A stretch of DNA of 22,973 nt. Source: Haplomitrium mnioides. Its lineage: Eukaryota > Marchantiophyta > Haplomitriopsida > Calobryales. How positions within the stretch are numbered: the first letter of the stretch is position 1; every line of letters starts with the position of its first letter. The translations under genes and the position numbers were made by a program. Below, in pieces: positions 10,310 to 18,755 of the stretch. The notes below the pieces were generated by a model that made no database searches, was not told the DNA's origin, and was given only the letters and a program-made list of their open reading frames with translations. Where the stretch lies: positions 1 through 22,973 of the forward strand of contig JBNGIS010010523.1 in NCBI GenBank assembly GCA_049999725.1. The letters are read 5' to 3'.

Positions 10310-10560
10310 GAAGTCCATGCGCGCTCATGGACATTGAAGTTCAAGTGTTTGGACATTGAAGTCCAGAAGCTCTTGGACTTCAATGCTCTCGTACTCATAG
10401 ACATTGAAGTCAATGCACGCATGGACCTACAAGTATTGGCATTTGGACTTTGAAGTCCAAGCGTGCATGGACTTTGAAATCCATGTACGCATGGACTCTA
10501 TAGTCCACGTGCGCTTAGACTTTGAAATCCATAAACGTATGGACTTTGAGTTACAAGCGT
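10310..10560. repeat. Palindromic 24-bp array in intron 2 of left gene 2
   Basis: About ten degenerate units of the form AGTCCATGCGCGCATGGACT plus a short TTGA-type spacer, for example AAGTCCAAGCGTGCATGGAC then TTTG. It lies in the intron between GTAGCC donor 10655 and the CAG acceptor ending at 10198. The matching intron of the right copy also holds an array (20415-20755) but with different unit variants, so the arrays have turned over independently. Confidence 0.8.
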
Positions 10561-12237
10561 GGCGAATTCACAATAAATTCAATAACAAAACACAATTAAC
10601 AATAAATTCAATGAATTTCTAGAGAAATAGATGTACAGTGGAAAAACAAGGCTACCAAAAGCTTCTCAAAACTCGAATAAAATGCAGCCATCTTTGACTC
10701 CTCAGAGTGAAGAGGGTACTCCTCTCTTGCTTCTTCCCAACTGATGTAATAAACTTTGAAACCTAAATTTTTCACCAAAACTGCCAAAACTTTCTGTCTC
10801 TCTAGCTCGCAAGACATTTCTTCCATCCAAAGATCTCCGATTTCCACCTGTTTCAAAACTGATATTTTCACTTCGTTAGGAAGACCCTAAAGAGACCTCC
10901 AAGGTGTCCATTTCATGCCCTCCATTCTTAGTGATCCCTTGGCCTTTGGCTTCTGGTCCTTCACTGTATTCTTCTCCCACATAGAGAAAATGCTTTGTTG
11001 TAAATCTGAGAGCTCACCACTTTTGAAAGCTAGCTGGAACCAATTGTCTTGAGAAGTGACTATCTTCTCAAGAGTTGACTTGGGCTTGATCTCCAAGGTC
11101 TCCAACACTAATTCTCTTTTTAGTTTTTGGGATGACACCATCCCACTCTCCACAAACCTTTGATGTCAATATTTGACCTTTTGAGTCGAGGTCATCTCCA
11201 ACCTGTATCTCTAGTCATAATTGTCATCAATTGCAGAAATACGAGCATCTGTTGGTGTAAGGCCCACGTAAACATAGCAAGTGTAGGGCAAAAGCATCGG
11301 ATTCTTCTCTCCGTATTTTGTAATGAGAAGCTACCTTGTTGCAGCACTGTGATTGCCTCCTGCAATCTCGTATGAATACTTGTCAAGGTTCCTTATATCA
11401 AACTTTGACTTATCCTGCAGCCCGCACTTGAGGTCAACAACAACAATAAAAAAATTGTGCGCATATTTGTTTGTATAAAAACTGAGCATTCTCTGCACCA
11501 AAAGCTCAACAAAGTCTTCATTCAACCTTATAATCTAGAATAGCCTCCAATTATCCATTCCAATATTTAGAAGATTTAAATTTTCCAACCGAATAGTAAT
11601 CGTTTCCTCTCATACTCTACATCACTGGATTGCAGACTCCCTGATTTTATTTTTACCTTCTTGAGGCGGTGTGTTTGAAGGTCCACTTGTTCATATTCTT
11701 GAAATGTTTGCAATCCCTTGTATGATTGCCTTTCACTCTTGATGTTAGAACCTGATTTGGCTTCGGCTCAAATTCCTCCCCTGAGCTACTCGATGTTGAA
11801 GACGAGGGGGCCGTAAAAGAAGACCTTGTTGGAGATTGAGAGGGGGCTGGCTCCTCCTCAATAATTGGAGTTGGTGCATGCTTTTTCTTTGTGACAACCT
11901 GTTTTTTCTTTTTCAGAGCCTCGACTGGCTCCACCGCCTTTCTCTTTTTTGCAACAAATGTTTGTGGCATTGTTGCAGTTGATATGGTTGCCGCACTAGG
12001 ATGTGGCACAAGCTGCTAAATGAGGATGCCTTGCTTGGGATTCAATAGTTTGATGCTGATGGCAATCTTAATAAAATCTTGTTTGACGTGCTTTGAGTGA
12101 AGGTAGCTCTCCACACAAAGTTCGCTATAAATTGAGTAAATTGGAAAACAAAATAAAAAAATAATCAAACATGTTAAATAAAAAGTCTCCACATGTTTAC
12201 AACAAAAACACTTTTACTTAATGTTCAGTTTAAGAAA

Positions 12238-12407
12238 AACTTACTCGGAACCCTATGCGCGCATGGACTTAGGAGTCCAAGCACGTAGGTACTTGACAAT
12301 GCGAGTCAAAGCACGCAAAGACTCACAAGTCCATGCGCATATTGACTCACAAGTCCAAGCGTGTAGGAATTCTCAAGTCCATACGCGCATAGGGTTCTGA
12401 GTAAGTT
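12238..12407. mobile_element. 170-bp MITE-like palindromic element in intron 1 of left gene 2
   Basis: Terminal inverted repeats of 29 bp, 12238-12266 and 12379-12407, begin AACTTACTC and contain GAACCCTATGCGCG, with two mismatches between the arms. Both flanks carry AAGAAA (12232-12237 and 12408-12413), a possible 6-bp target duplication, though low in complexity. The interior consists of the same GACTCACAAGTCCATGCGCA-type repeats seen in the other introns. It suggests that the palindromic sequence can move as a small unit rather than only expand in place. Confidence 0.6.
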
Positions 12408-12984
12408 AAGAAAGAAAACCAATGAGAAAGGGCTTTAAAATCTTATCTTGTTATCTTCCTTTGCCGTCTGAAGATGCTTGGCAAAAATGTCCCTCTCCTT
12501 CATCTCGAAAAAAGAAAATCGTCTGCGGGATGTCTTGTACATGGTAATGGCATCCTGGGACTGCACAAGCAGCCTGATGTGGGCTCACTGACCCTTCCTT
12601 ATCATTGTAATTTGGACAACAAGGCCCAGGTTGAATTTCTCACCTTCCTTAACAAAAAGGTAAAGGTGTTGATCAGGATCTTTCAAGGATCCACAATTTA
12701 CCAACCAATCCTAGTCCAATTTTTTTGGCTCAAGAGCCTTGATAACATTTGAATACCTGTATGGCTTTGGTTGAGGAGGTCTGGAAGCATTGACCTGTGA
12801 TGCCATTTTCTAGAAAGTGGAAACTGGTAGAATTTGAAGTGAAAAATCTTTGGAACAAAAGTTCCAAAAAAATTGAATGGCTGAAAATAGCAAAATAACA
12901 AGGAAATGCAAAAACAAGATGACAAGAAAACAAAAACTAGAAAGTAAACTTGCAACAATGGAAAGAAACTTTCCACTGACACTT

Positions 12985-13090
12985 CTTTTATACCTAAATT
13001 TTAAAAAATACCTTTTTTGACCAAAAAATGATTCACGAAGCTCTTGACACGTAGGTTTGCGTGGTGCAGAAAAAAAAGTTAGTATATAGA
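12985..13090. promoter_or_regulatory. Divergent promoter of the left gene pair
   Basis: TATAAAAG on the minus strand (12985-12992), about 180 nt upstream of the gene 2 ATG, and TATATAGA on the plus strand (13083-13090) facing gene 1. The right copy has the same back-to-back arrangement at 17616-17719 with almost the same spacing, and the DNA between is conserved (for example GACACGTAGGTTTGC against CAGGCAAACCTACATGTC). Conservation against a decayed background supports a real bidirectional promoter in the ancestral element. Confidence 0.7.
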
Positions 13091-13184
13091 ACATCACTTG
13101 TTTTCATCTTTCCAATTTTTTTTTTCATTTTCTTCACAAAAAGTTCCCATTTTTGTCATTTTGTGGAAATTTCTTTAAAAACAC

Positions 13185-13303
13185 ATATTTTAGGTAGGGC
13201 GTAAGAGGTTTACAATATTAAATGTCTAATATAATAATATCGTCTAAAGTAATAATATCGTCCAAACAAATATTGTAAACCTCTTACGTCCTACCTAAAA
13301 TAT
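13185..13303. repeat. Hairpin element with 35-bp inverted arms
   Basis: Arms 13185-13219 and 13269-13303 match at 34 of 35 positions and enclose a 49-nt AT-rich loop with two copies of TAATAATATCGTC. In the right copy the corresponding interval holds roughly 700 bp of leader and N-terminal coding sequence of gene 1 (about 16780-17500) and no hairpin. The left copy therefore lost that segment and has a MITE-like or rearrangement-derived foldback in its place. No clean target duplication is visible. Confidence 0.85.
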
Positions 13304-13361
13304 TGTAACATGATTGGTGTAAGACGTTTAATATCGTAAATCTCAATCAATCAATATTTCA

Positions 13362-15848
13362 TTGGAGTTATCGTCCAGGGCACCAATCATGTTACAAAAA
13401 ACATTTCCTAATAATCAAGATATTGATCATGATTCAATTTTGGAATGGTGCAACTCTCCCAATCCTCAAGAAGTACCTCATCATTCAAAAAACAATTTTG
13501 ATGAAACAAACAGTGGTTGTAATGGTGAGCAAGATCTTGAGGACAATGAATTATCTCCAATTGTTGGATTTGCCTAAAGACTAAATTGACCATCACAACT
13601 TAAGAATTTTTTGTTTGGGCCAAAACCCAAACGAGTAAACACTTTACGTGAAAATTCTTTACGGAAAGTTCATCTCGACAAGAGTTTTGTGAAGAAAAAG
13701 CTCGATCCAATGTCAATTTCTAAATTGAAGAGGATTTCATGTTGTTAAAATAGTTGCTTGTCATTGTGTAAGACAGATTTTTTGAAGACTGTGAGAGAGA
13801 AGTATTTTCAACAATCATGAAGAATCGAGATATCACATTACAGTGGGGAATACCAAGAAAAAACTTTGATGTTGACAATCAGTTTATTCTACATGGCAGT
13901 ACTGTTGTTTTTAGAACAGTCTTCAAATTAATATTATCAGTAGGGAATGAAAGAATCCAAAGGATTCAAAATCTCAAAAACGCATATTCTAGAGGCATTT
14001 TTGGAAAAAGAGAATTATCTGCTAACGGAGTATTTGTGCGTGAGTGGATAGACAGTTTTTTTCAGGGACACTGCAAGAGAATGCCCACTTACAAAGCTTA
14101 TAACTTGCCCAATAATTTTACAAAATGGGAAGTTTATAACTACTACACAACTTATTTGAAAGAGAAAGATCCCCATTGTATTCTTAGTTTCTTGGGTTTC
14201 ACAAAACATTGGAGAACTCATTTCCCAAATGTAAAAATTCCAAAATGCAATAGATTTGTTGTTTGTGAAACATGCGAAGAAATAAAATCATTGTGAGAAA
14301 ACCCATCTTGGAGTTTGACAAAGGTACAAATTTCTTCTCTTTTGAAACCTTTTGTTAATGCATGCTCTTTTTTGTAGACTGAAAGCCTAGTTCTAGAGAT
14401 GTTATGTTTTCTCAACTTAATGTTAAAAGATATTTGTTTTGTTAAGTTATTCAGCAAACGAGATTTGAGTCGAGTGATTCTTAACGACTTGAGTTGTGAA
14501 AAGAGAGTCTATACTAGGGTATGTTGTTTTTAGTTTGAATCCGAACCTTGTCTACAGTTGAATAAAACGAGGAAATGAATGTGAGTCTTGGTGGTGACCT
14601 TAGCCTTGTAGCAAGTTTTGCTTTTTTTGCTTTGAATCAAGAGCCCTTTGCAAGAAAAACAATATCAAGAACTGTTTTTGTTGTTTGCAAATCCTATAGG
14701 CACATAGGATTTGTTCTTGTTTCCTCTAAAACCAGTTGCGACAACAATCAAAGAAAGTCATGGTATTGGTGTCGTTGCTTTGGTCCTATGCGCGCATAGG
14801 ATTAGTTGTTGTCTCCAATCATCTTATGCTCGTTTAAGATGTGTTTTGGTTTTTTTTATCTTTTGCGATAAAGAGTCCAAGCTACTTTTGAAACTTTAGT
14901 TCCAGTTTGTGACCCTTTGTTGGCAAATCTTGTTTTTCTCCTTTAAAAACTTTTGTTTACTTTGAGTCTAACAAATTTTCCTTTATTTAAATTACCTAGA
15001 GTTTATTTTAATCTTATAAAAAAATTCACTTCTACTAATCCAAACATTTGCTTAAGATGATTTGAATATCTTTAGCACCTTAGGTTGTCTTTTGAAGTTT
15101 CAAGCATTGACGTATGTTGTACTGAACTACTTTCATGTCTTTTGTGCTTTGTGATGATGCAATTGAATATAATCACCAACTGTTTCTTCATTGTGACCAA
15201 CAAATAAAAGAAAAAACAAAACTTGCAAACTATTGAAGAAAATATTATGCTGATGGTCAAAAGTACTTGGGAATTGTCATTAATGGAATGGATTAGAAGA
15301 AAACTGCTATTCTACACTGGTCTTCGCCACCCAAAAACATTGATAAAGATTGTTTGGTGGGTATGCATGCTATTGGTGCCTTAATATTCAATCATGCTCT
15401 TTCTTCGAGGGTCTTCTTTACCAATGGAAACTTGAGAAGTGATTCTAATTTGACAGTCACTATGCTCAACAAAATATTGTGTGACTTTGAAGGGCTACTG
15501 TCTCCAACTTTGTATCTTCAGTTGGACAAAACGACACGAGAGAATAAGAATTCTATCTTATTTGGATATCTTAATCTCCTTATTGCCAATAATATTTTTC
15601 GAAAAATCAAGGTGGGATTTCTCATGGTTGGCCATACTCATGATCAAATCGATCAAATATTCAACCGATTCTTGAAACATTTGAAACATGTCAAAGCCTT
15701 CACGATTAGGAGTCTCAGCGAGGTGCTTCAATTATCTTATAATCCTAAACCTCATGTAACTCTTTTGTTGGAAACCTGGGATTTCAAAATGTCTCTACAA
15801 CAACATCCCTCTCTGGCTCAAAGGATACATGAAATATATTACCTTTAA
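13362..15848 (+). pseudogene. Left gene 1: DUF7869-like (putative transposase), broken
   Basis: The N-terminal part reads ELSSRAPIMLQKTFP from 13362 (TTG where the right copy has ATG; next ATG 13389). After stops it continues into an open frame 13817-14296 with FVVCETCEEIKSL, ending at a GTGAGA donor (14293). An intron-like stretch with a palindrome follows. From about 15150 the frame reads GQKYLGIVINGMD, a TAG (15294-15296) for an expected Gln, then KKTAILHWS, SDSNLTV, LQLDKTTRENKN (about 15517-15551) and VGFLMVGHTHDQIDQIF (about 15620-15663). These are the hallmarks I know from DUF7869-type proteins of plants, algae and oomycetes. The spaced acidic residues (GMD, LQLD, HTHxxID) would fit an RNase-H-fold nuclease (inference). 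The left N terminus is truncated by the hairpin replacement. Confidence 0.65.
14690..14870. repeat. Palindromes in the intron of left gene 1
   Basis: The perfect 18-bp palindrome TCCTATGCGCGCATAGGA (14784-14801) and a degenerate relative ATCCTATAGGCACATAGGAT (about 14691-14710) lie in the non-coding stretch between the two coding blocks of gene 1. They share the ATGCGCGCAT core of the gene 2 arrays, so the motif is spread over both genes of the unit. Confidence 0.75.
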
Positions 15849-15984
15849 TCATCAATTCAAGTTCCAGTTGAATGATTCCAAGGCAAAGATTTGGAGCAAA
15901 CAGTTTTCAACAGATGAATTTTTGTTACCTCTAGATGGAAACCTAGGTTCTTGATAGTCTTTGTTGGGGAGTGTATAGATGGTG

Positions 15985-16085
15985 AGTTCAGACTTCTATG
16001 CGCGCATAGACTTTGGGGTGGAGTGTTTAGATGTTGAGTTTTGACTCCTATATATGCATAGACTTTGGAGTGGAAGTCCAAGACT
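15985..16085. repeat. Palindromic repeats downstream of left gene 1
   Basis: Two units, CTTCTATGCGCGCATAGACT (near 15990) and a TATATATGCATAGACT variant (near 16049), each followed by TTGGRGTGGA and about 57 bp apart. They mark the 3' flank of gene 1, mirroring the repeats found beyond gene 2 at 8046-8310. This is the last left-copy feature before the truncated right copy begins. Confidence 0.7.
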
Positions 16086-16249
16086 TTCACAAGTTCTACT
16101 TCCCATATACAACTTCTATATACAAAGACTATCAGTTAGAACTTAGTTTCTATACAAGTCCTAGACTCTTTTGTAGAACTTGAAATCTTTGTTTGGTAGA
16201 ATCAAGTCAAAAACTTGGATATGTTTCTTGTTTACACTCTTAATTCAAT

Positions 16250-17127
16250 CTCCTTAGCCATTGTTTTTTTGATTCTGAACTATGACTTCTTTCTATATAT
16301 GCTTCATTGAATTATAAAATATTTTTAAATATTTTTTAAGAAATATGTCTTGCACAACAACAAAAAATTATTTCAACAACATGAAATTCTCTTCAATTTC
16401 AAATTGATATTGGAAAAACTTTTTGTTCACAAATCTCTTGTCATGATGGACTTTTGGCAAAGAGTTTTCATATAAAGTGTTTATCGATTTGGGTTTTGGC
16501 CCAAACAAATAATTCTTATGTCTTGTCGGTTGATTCGACCCTTAGGCAAATCCAACTATCGAAGATAATTCATTATCTTCAAGATCTTGGACATCATCAC
16601 TGACACAGTTTGTTCTTTTGAAATAAATTTTTGATCAATGTGAACCACCTTAAGATGTGGGAGAACTGAACCATGCTGAAACAAAATCTTCATCAATATC
16701 TTAAGCATAAGGAAATGTTTTTTGTAAAACAATAGGTGCTCTTGGTGATAGCTCCATAGAAATATTGATTGAGACTCTTTGCTTGAATCATTTCCTAAAT
16801 TATCGTCTCAAGAGTCTTCCAAGTGATTTTGGTTTCTGGAGGATCTTCCATTCTCATTCAAAGGTTGATTAGAAATCACTTGTTGTTTTTGTGGTGCCAA
16901 CAGTAACAGTGCATCTTCTACAAAATTGAAACATTCATCTAACTCTATGATTTTTGTGTTTTGAACAAACAAATTTGGAACTTGAACATCGTCATCTTCA
17001 TGTGTTGATGACAAAGAAAGATCCACAACTTTCTCAACATTCTGACTTGAACATCTTTCTGTTGATCTAATAGATTAGTCATCAGAAAGATTAAAATTTG
17101 ACCGCTTGACCAACAATAAATATCCAC
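16250..17127 (-). pseudogene. Right gene 1: N-terminal fragment, truncated
   Basis: On the minus strand the frame 17026-16808 reads DLSLSSTHEDDDVQVPNLF and on to SRNQNHLEDS, an acidic Asn/Gln-rich segment absent from the left copy. Downstream, MELSPRAPIVLQKTFPYA (about 16755-16700) matches the left gene's ELSSRAPIMLQKTFPNN. Nucleotide similarity then continues (ATTTCATGTTGTTRAAATA) to roughly 16300, with stops and frameshifts. The DUF7869 core (LQLD, GHTH) is missing, so the copy cannot encode the putative catalytic part. An upstream frame from ATG 17127 overlaps in another phase, so the true start is not resolved. It is transcribed away from gene 2. Confidence 0.55.
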
Positions 17128-17147
17128 TCATCTAGAGGGTTGAGTCT

Positions 17148-17297
17148 TTGATCTTATGTGCGTATTGAGTTCCCTCATTGATCTTTTGTGAGCAAGTTGT
17201 TCACTCCTTAATCTTATGTGTGCATTAGGTTCACTCCTTAACCCTATGCCCGTATAGGGTTCAATCCTTGATCTAATGCGCGCATAGGGTTCACTTC
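17148..17297. repeat. Five tandem copies of a 30-bp unit
   Basis: Exactly 150 bp made of five 30-bp units, each starting TTGATC, TTAATC or TTAACC, carrying ATGYGCGCAT or variants in the middle and ending TTCACTCC-like. The last units include CCTATGCCCGTATAGGG and AATGCGCGCATAGGG, so the array is a longer-period form of the same palindromic family. It lies between the gene 1 N-terminal region and its TATA box, that is, in the gene 1 leader or proximal promoter. Confidence 0.8.
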
Positions 17298-17615
17298 TTG
17301 ATGTTCCTATGTTGATGTATCTAATTCAAAAATCGCCATTTTTTTCCCAAAATACTCGCCATCACACTTGACGTTTTAGGTATTCCAATGCTTACCTCCT
17401 CAGATTAACGATTTGAAACTATCTCTAGCTATCAACCACAAGTAACAAGAATGAAAAACAAGAAAATAGAGGAAATTATTTCAACAAATATTCTTAATTC
17501 TTGCTGGTATACCCAGAAGATGTGTTTTTGAAAAAAATTTCACAAAATGACAAGATAGTGAAATTTTTGTAAAGGAAATGAAAAAAAGAAATTGGAAAGA
17601 TGAAAATAAGCAATG

Positions 17616-17719
17616 CTTTATATACTACCGTTTTTTGTACCAGGCAAACCTACATGTCAAGTGCTCTACAAATCATTTTTTGGTGGGAAAATGTGTTTTT
17701 TGAAATTTGGGTATAAAAG
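17616..17719. promoter_or_regulatory. Divergent promoter of the right gene pair
   Basis: TATATAAAG on the minus strand (17616-17624) faces gene 1, and TATAAAAG on the plus strand (17712-17719) lies about 180 nt before the gene 2 start region. The inner edges are 88 bp apart, against 91 bp in the left copy, and the surrounding sequence aligns with the complement of 12985-13090. Confidence 0.7.
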
Positions 17720-18329
17720 AAGTGACAATGGAAAGTTTCTTTTTATTGTCGTGAGCTTGTATTTTAGTTTCTATTTTTTTTTGTCATGATTTTTTTTGCC
17801 TTTCTTTGTGATTTTGATATTTTTTGCCTTCTGTCCTTTGTGAACTTTTTATCATACAAATTTTCCCCCTTATTTCACTCTTTTACACTTTAGAGAAAAT
17901 AGTGTCATATGCCAATGCTCCCAAACCAGCTCAATTGAAGCCTTATCAGTATTCCAATGTTGTGAAGACTCTTGAACCATAGAAACTAGCCTATAAATGG
18001 CTAGTGTGTTGTGGAACGATTAAAAACATCCACCATCACCTTTAACTTTTTCACAGTAAAGGTGAAAAATTCAACATGGTATTTTAGTCCAAATAACTAT
18101 GATTCAAGAGGGGCACATAGCCCACATGAGGCTGCTTGTGCAATTGTAGAACGCAACCACACTCTTCAAAGCGTTGCCAAAGAAATTTTGCTTCGATGAA
18201 ATGAAGATAAGGGATGCCTTCACCAAAGATCTACATACGGCTTATAACAACGGCAAGGTAAGACTTAGTAGATCTTTTTTCTATTCATTAAGAACTTTCT
18301 ATTGCAAAGCACCGTACCCATATCCAATG

Positions 18330-18755
18330 GACTGTGAAGTCCATACGCGCATGGACTCTGGGTTCCAGTCGAGTATGTAGTATAAAGTCAAGCGAGTAGG
18401 AACTTTGGAGTCCATGCAAGCATGGACTTCACACTCCAAAGCATGCCTTAACTCTTGGGTCCTAACAAGCAAGGACTCCGGAGTCCATGCGCCCATGGAT
18501 TATGGAGTCCTTTTGCCCAAAGAAAGGGAGTCTATGCGCGCATGAACTCCATAATCTATGTGAGCATAGACTCCAGAGTCCAGGCGAGCTTGGACTCAAG
18601 ATTCCAAATGCACAAGGGCTTTAGAGTCTATACGCGCATAGACTTTGGAGTCCATGCAAGCTTGGAATAAAGAGTCAATGTGCACAAGAGCTCTTGAGTC
18701 CATGCACGCATGGACTCCGGAGTCCAAGCACGCTTAGACTTTGGAGCTATGCACA
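18330..18755. repeat. Palindromic 24-bp array in intron 1 of right gene 2
   Basis: About 17 tandem units of 24 bp. The best preserved is AGTCCATGCACGCATGGACT followed by CCGG, and others are AGTCTATACGCGCATAGACT plus TTGG. The 20-mer is a perfect or near-perfect palindrome in several units, and the spacer with its flanks forms a second one (GGACTCCGGAGTCC), so each unit has two dyad centres. The left copy has only the 170-bp element at the matching intron. Confidence 0.9.

Larger units (their letters stand above)
8467..12806 (-). pseudogene. Left gene 2: ParB-like + beta-class DNA methyltransferase, broken
   Basis: Inferred exons (minus): 12806-12447, about 12150-10656, 10197-9201 and 9105-8467. 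Exon 1 starts at ATG 12806 (MASQVNASRPPQPKPYRYSN) and has no family I know. Exon 2 has a Lys-rich then Ser-rich linker (about 12010-11740), a ParB-like segment ending YEIAGGNHSAA (about 11640-11330) and a helical region. Exon 3 carries ADIPYGYN (9410-9396), a motif IV-like catalytic site. Exon 4 carries QKPHAL then WILDLCSGFGTG and VVEYDRRQ, the motif X/I/II order of beta-class DNA amino-methyltransferases (N6-adenine or N4-cytosine), which transfer methyl from S-adenosylmethionine. Damage: TAG and TGA in exon 1, intron 1 donor GT to AT and acceptor AG to AA, stops in exons 2-3, and a solo LTR in exon 3. Exon 4 is fully open. Confidence 0.7.
8270..16090. mobile_element. Left copy of a divergent two-gene mobile-element-like unit
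   Basis: Contains gene 2 (ParB-like plus DNA methyltransferase) on the minus strand, a bidirectional promoter, and gene 1 (DUF7869-like) on the plus strand. Most of it reads as a diverged reverse complement of 16250-22690: gene 2 exons, the promoter and the first part of gene 1 all align, while introns have drifted. Neither outer boundary nor terminal inverted repeats could be fixed by eye, so the ends given are the limits of visible homology or element-specific repeats. Being a mobile element is inferred from multiplicity, the transposase-like domain and the repeat content; an ancient segmental inversion-duplication of a host gene pair is the alternative. Confidence 0.6.

Noticed and set aside
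18330-18755. CRISPR-like interpretation of the regular 24-bp repeats
   Set aside because: Units are adjacent with only 4-nt spacers, are palindromic and degenerate, and lie in a plant intron; there are no unique spacers and no cas genes.
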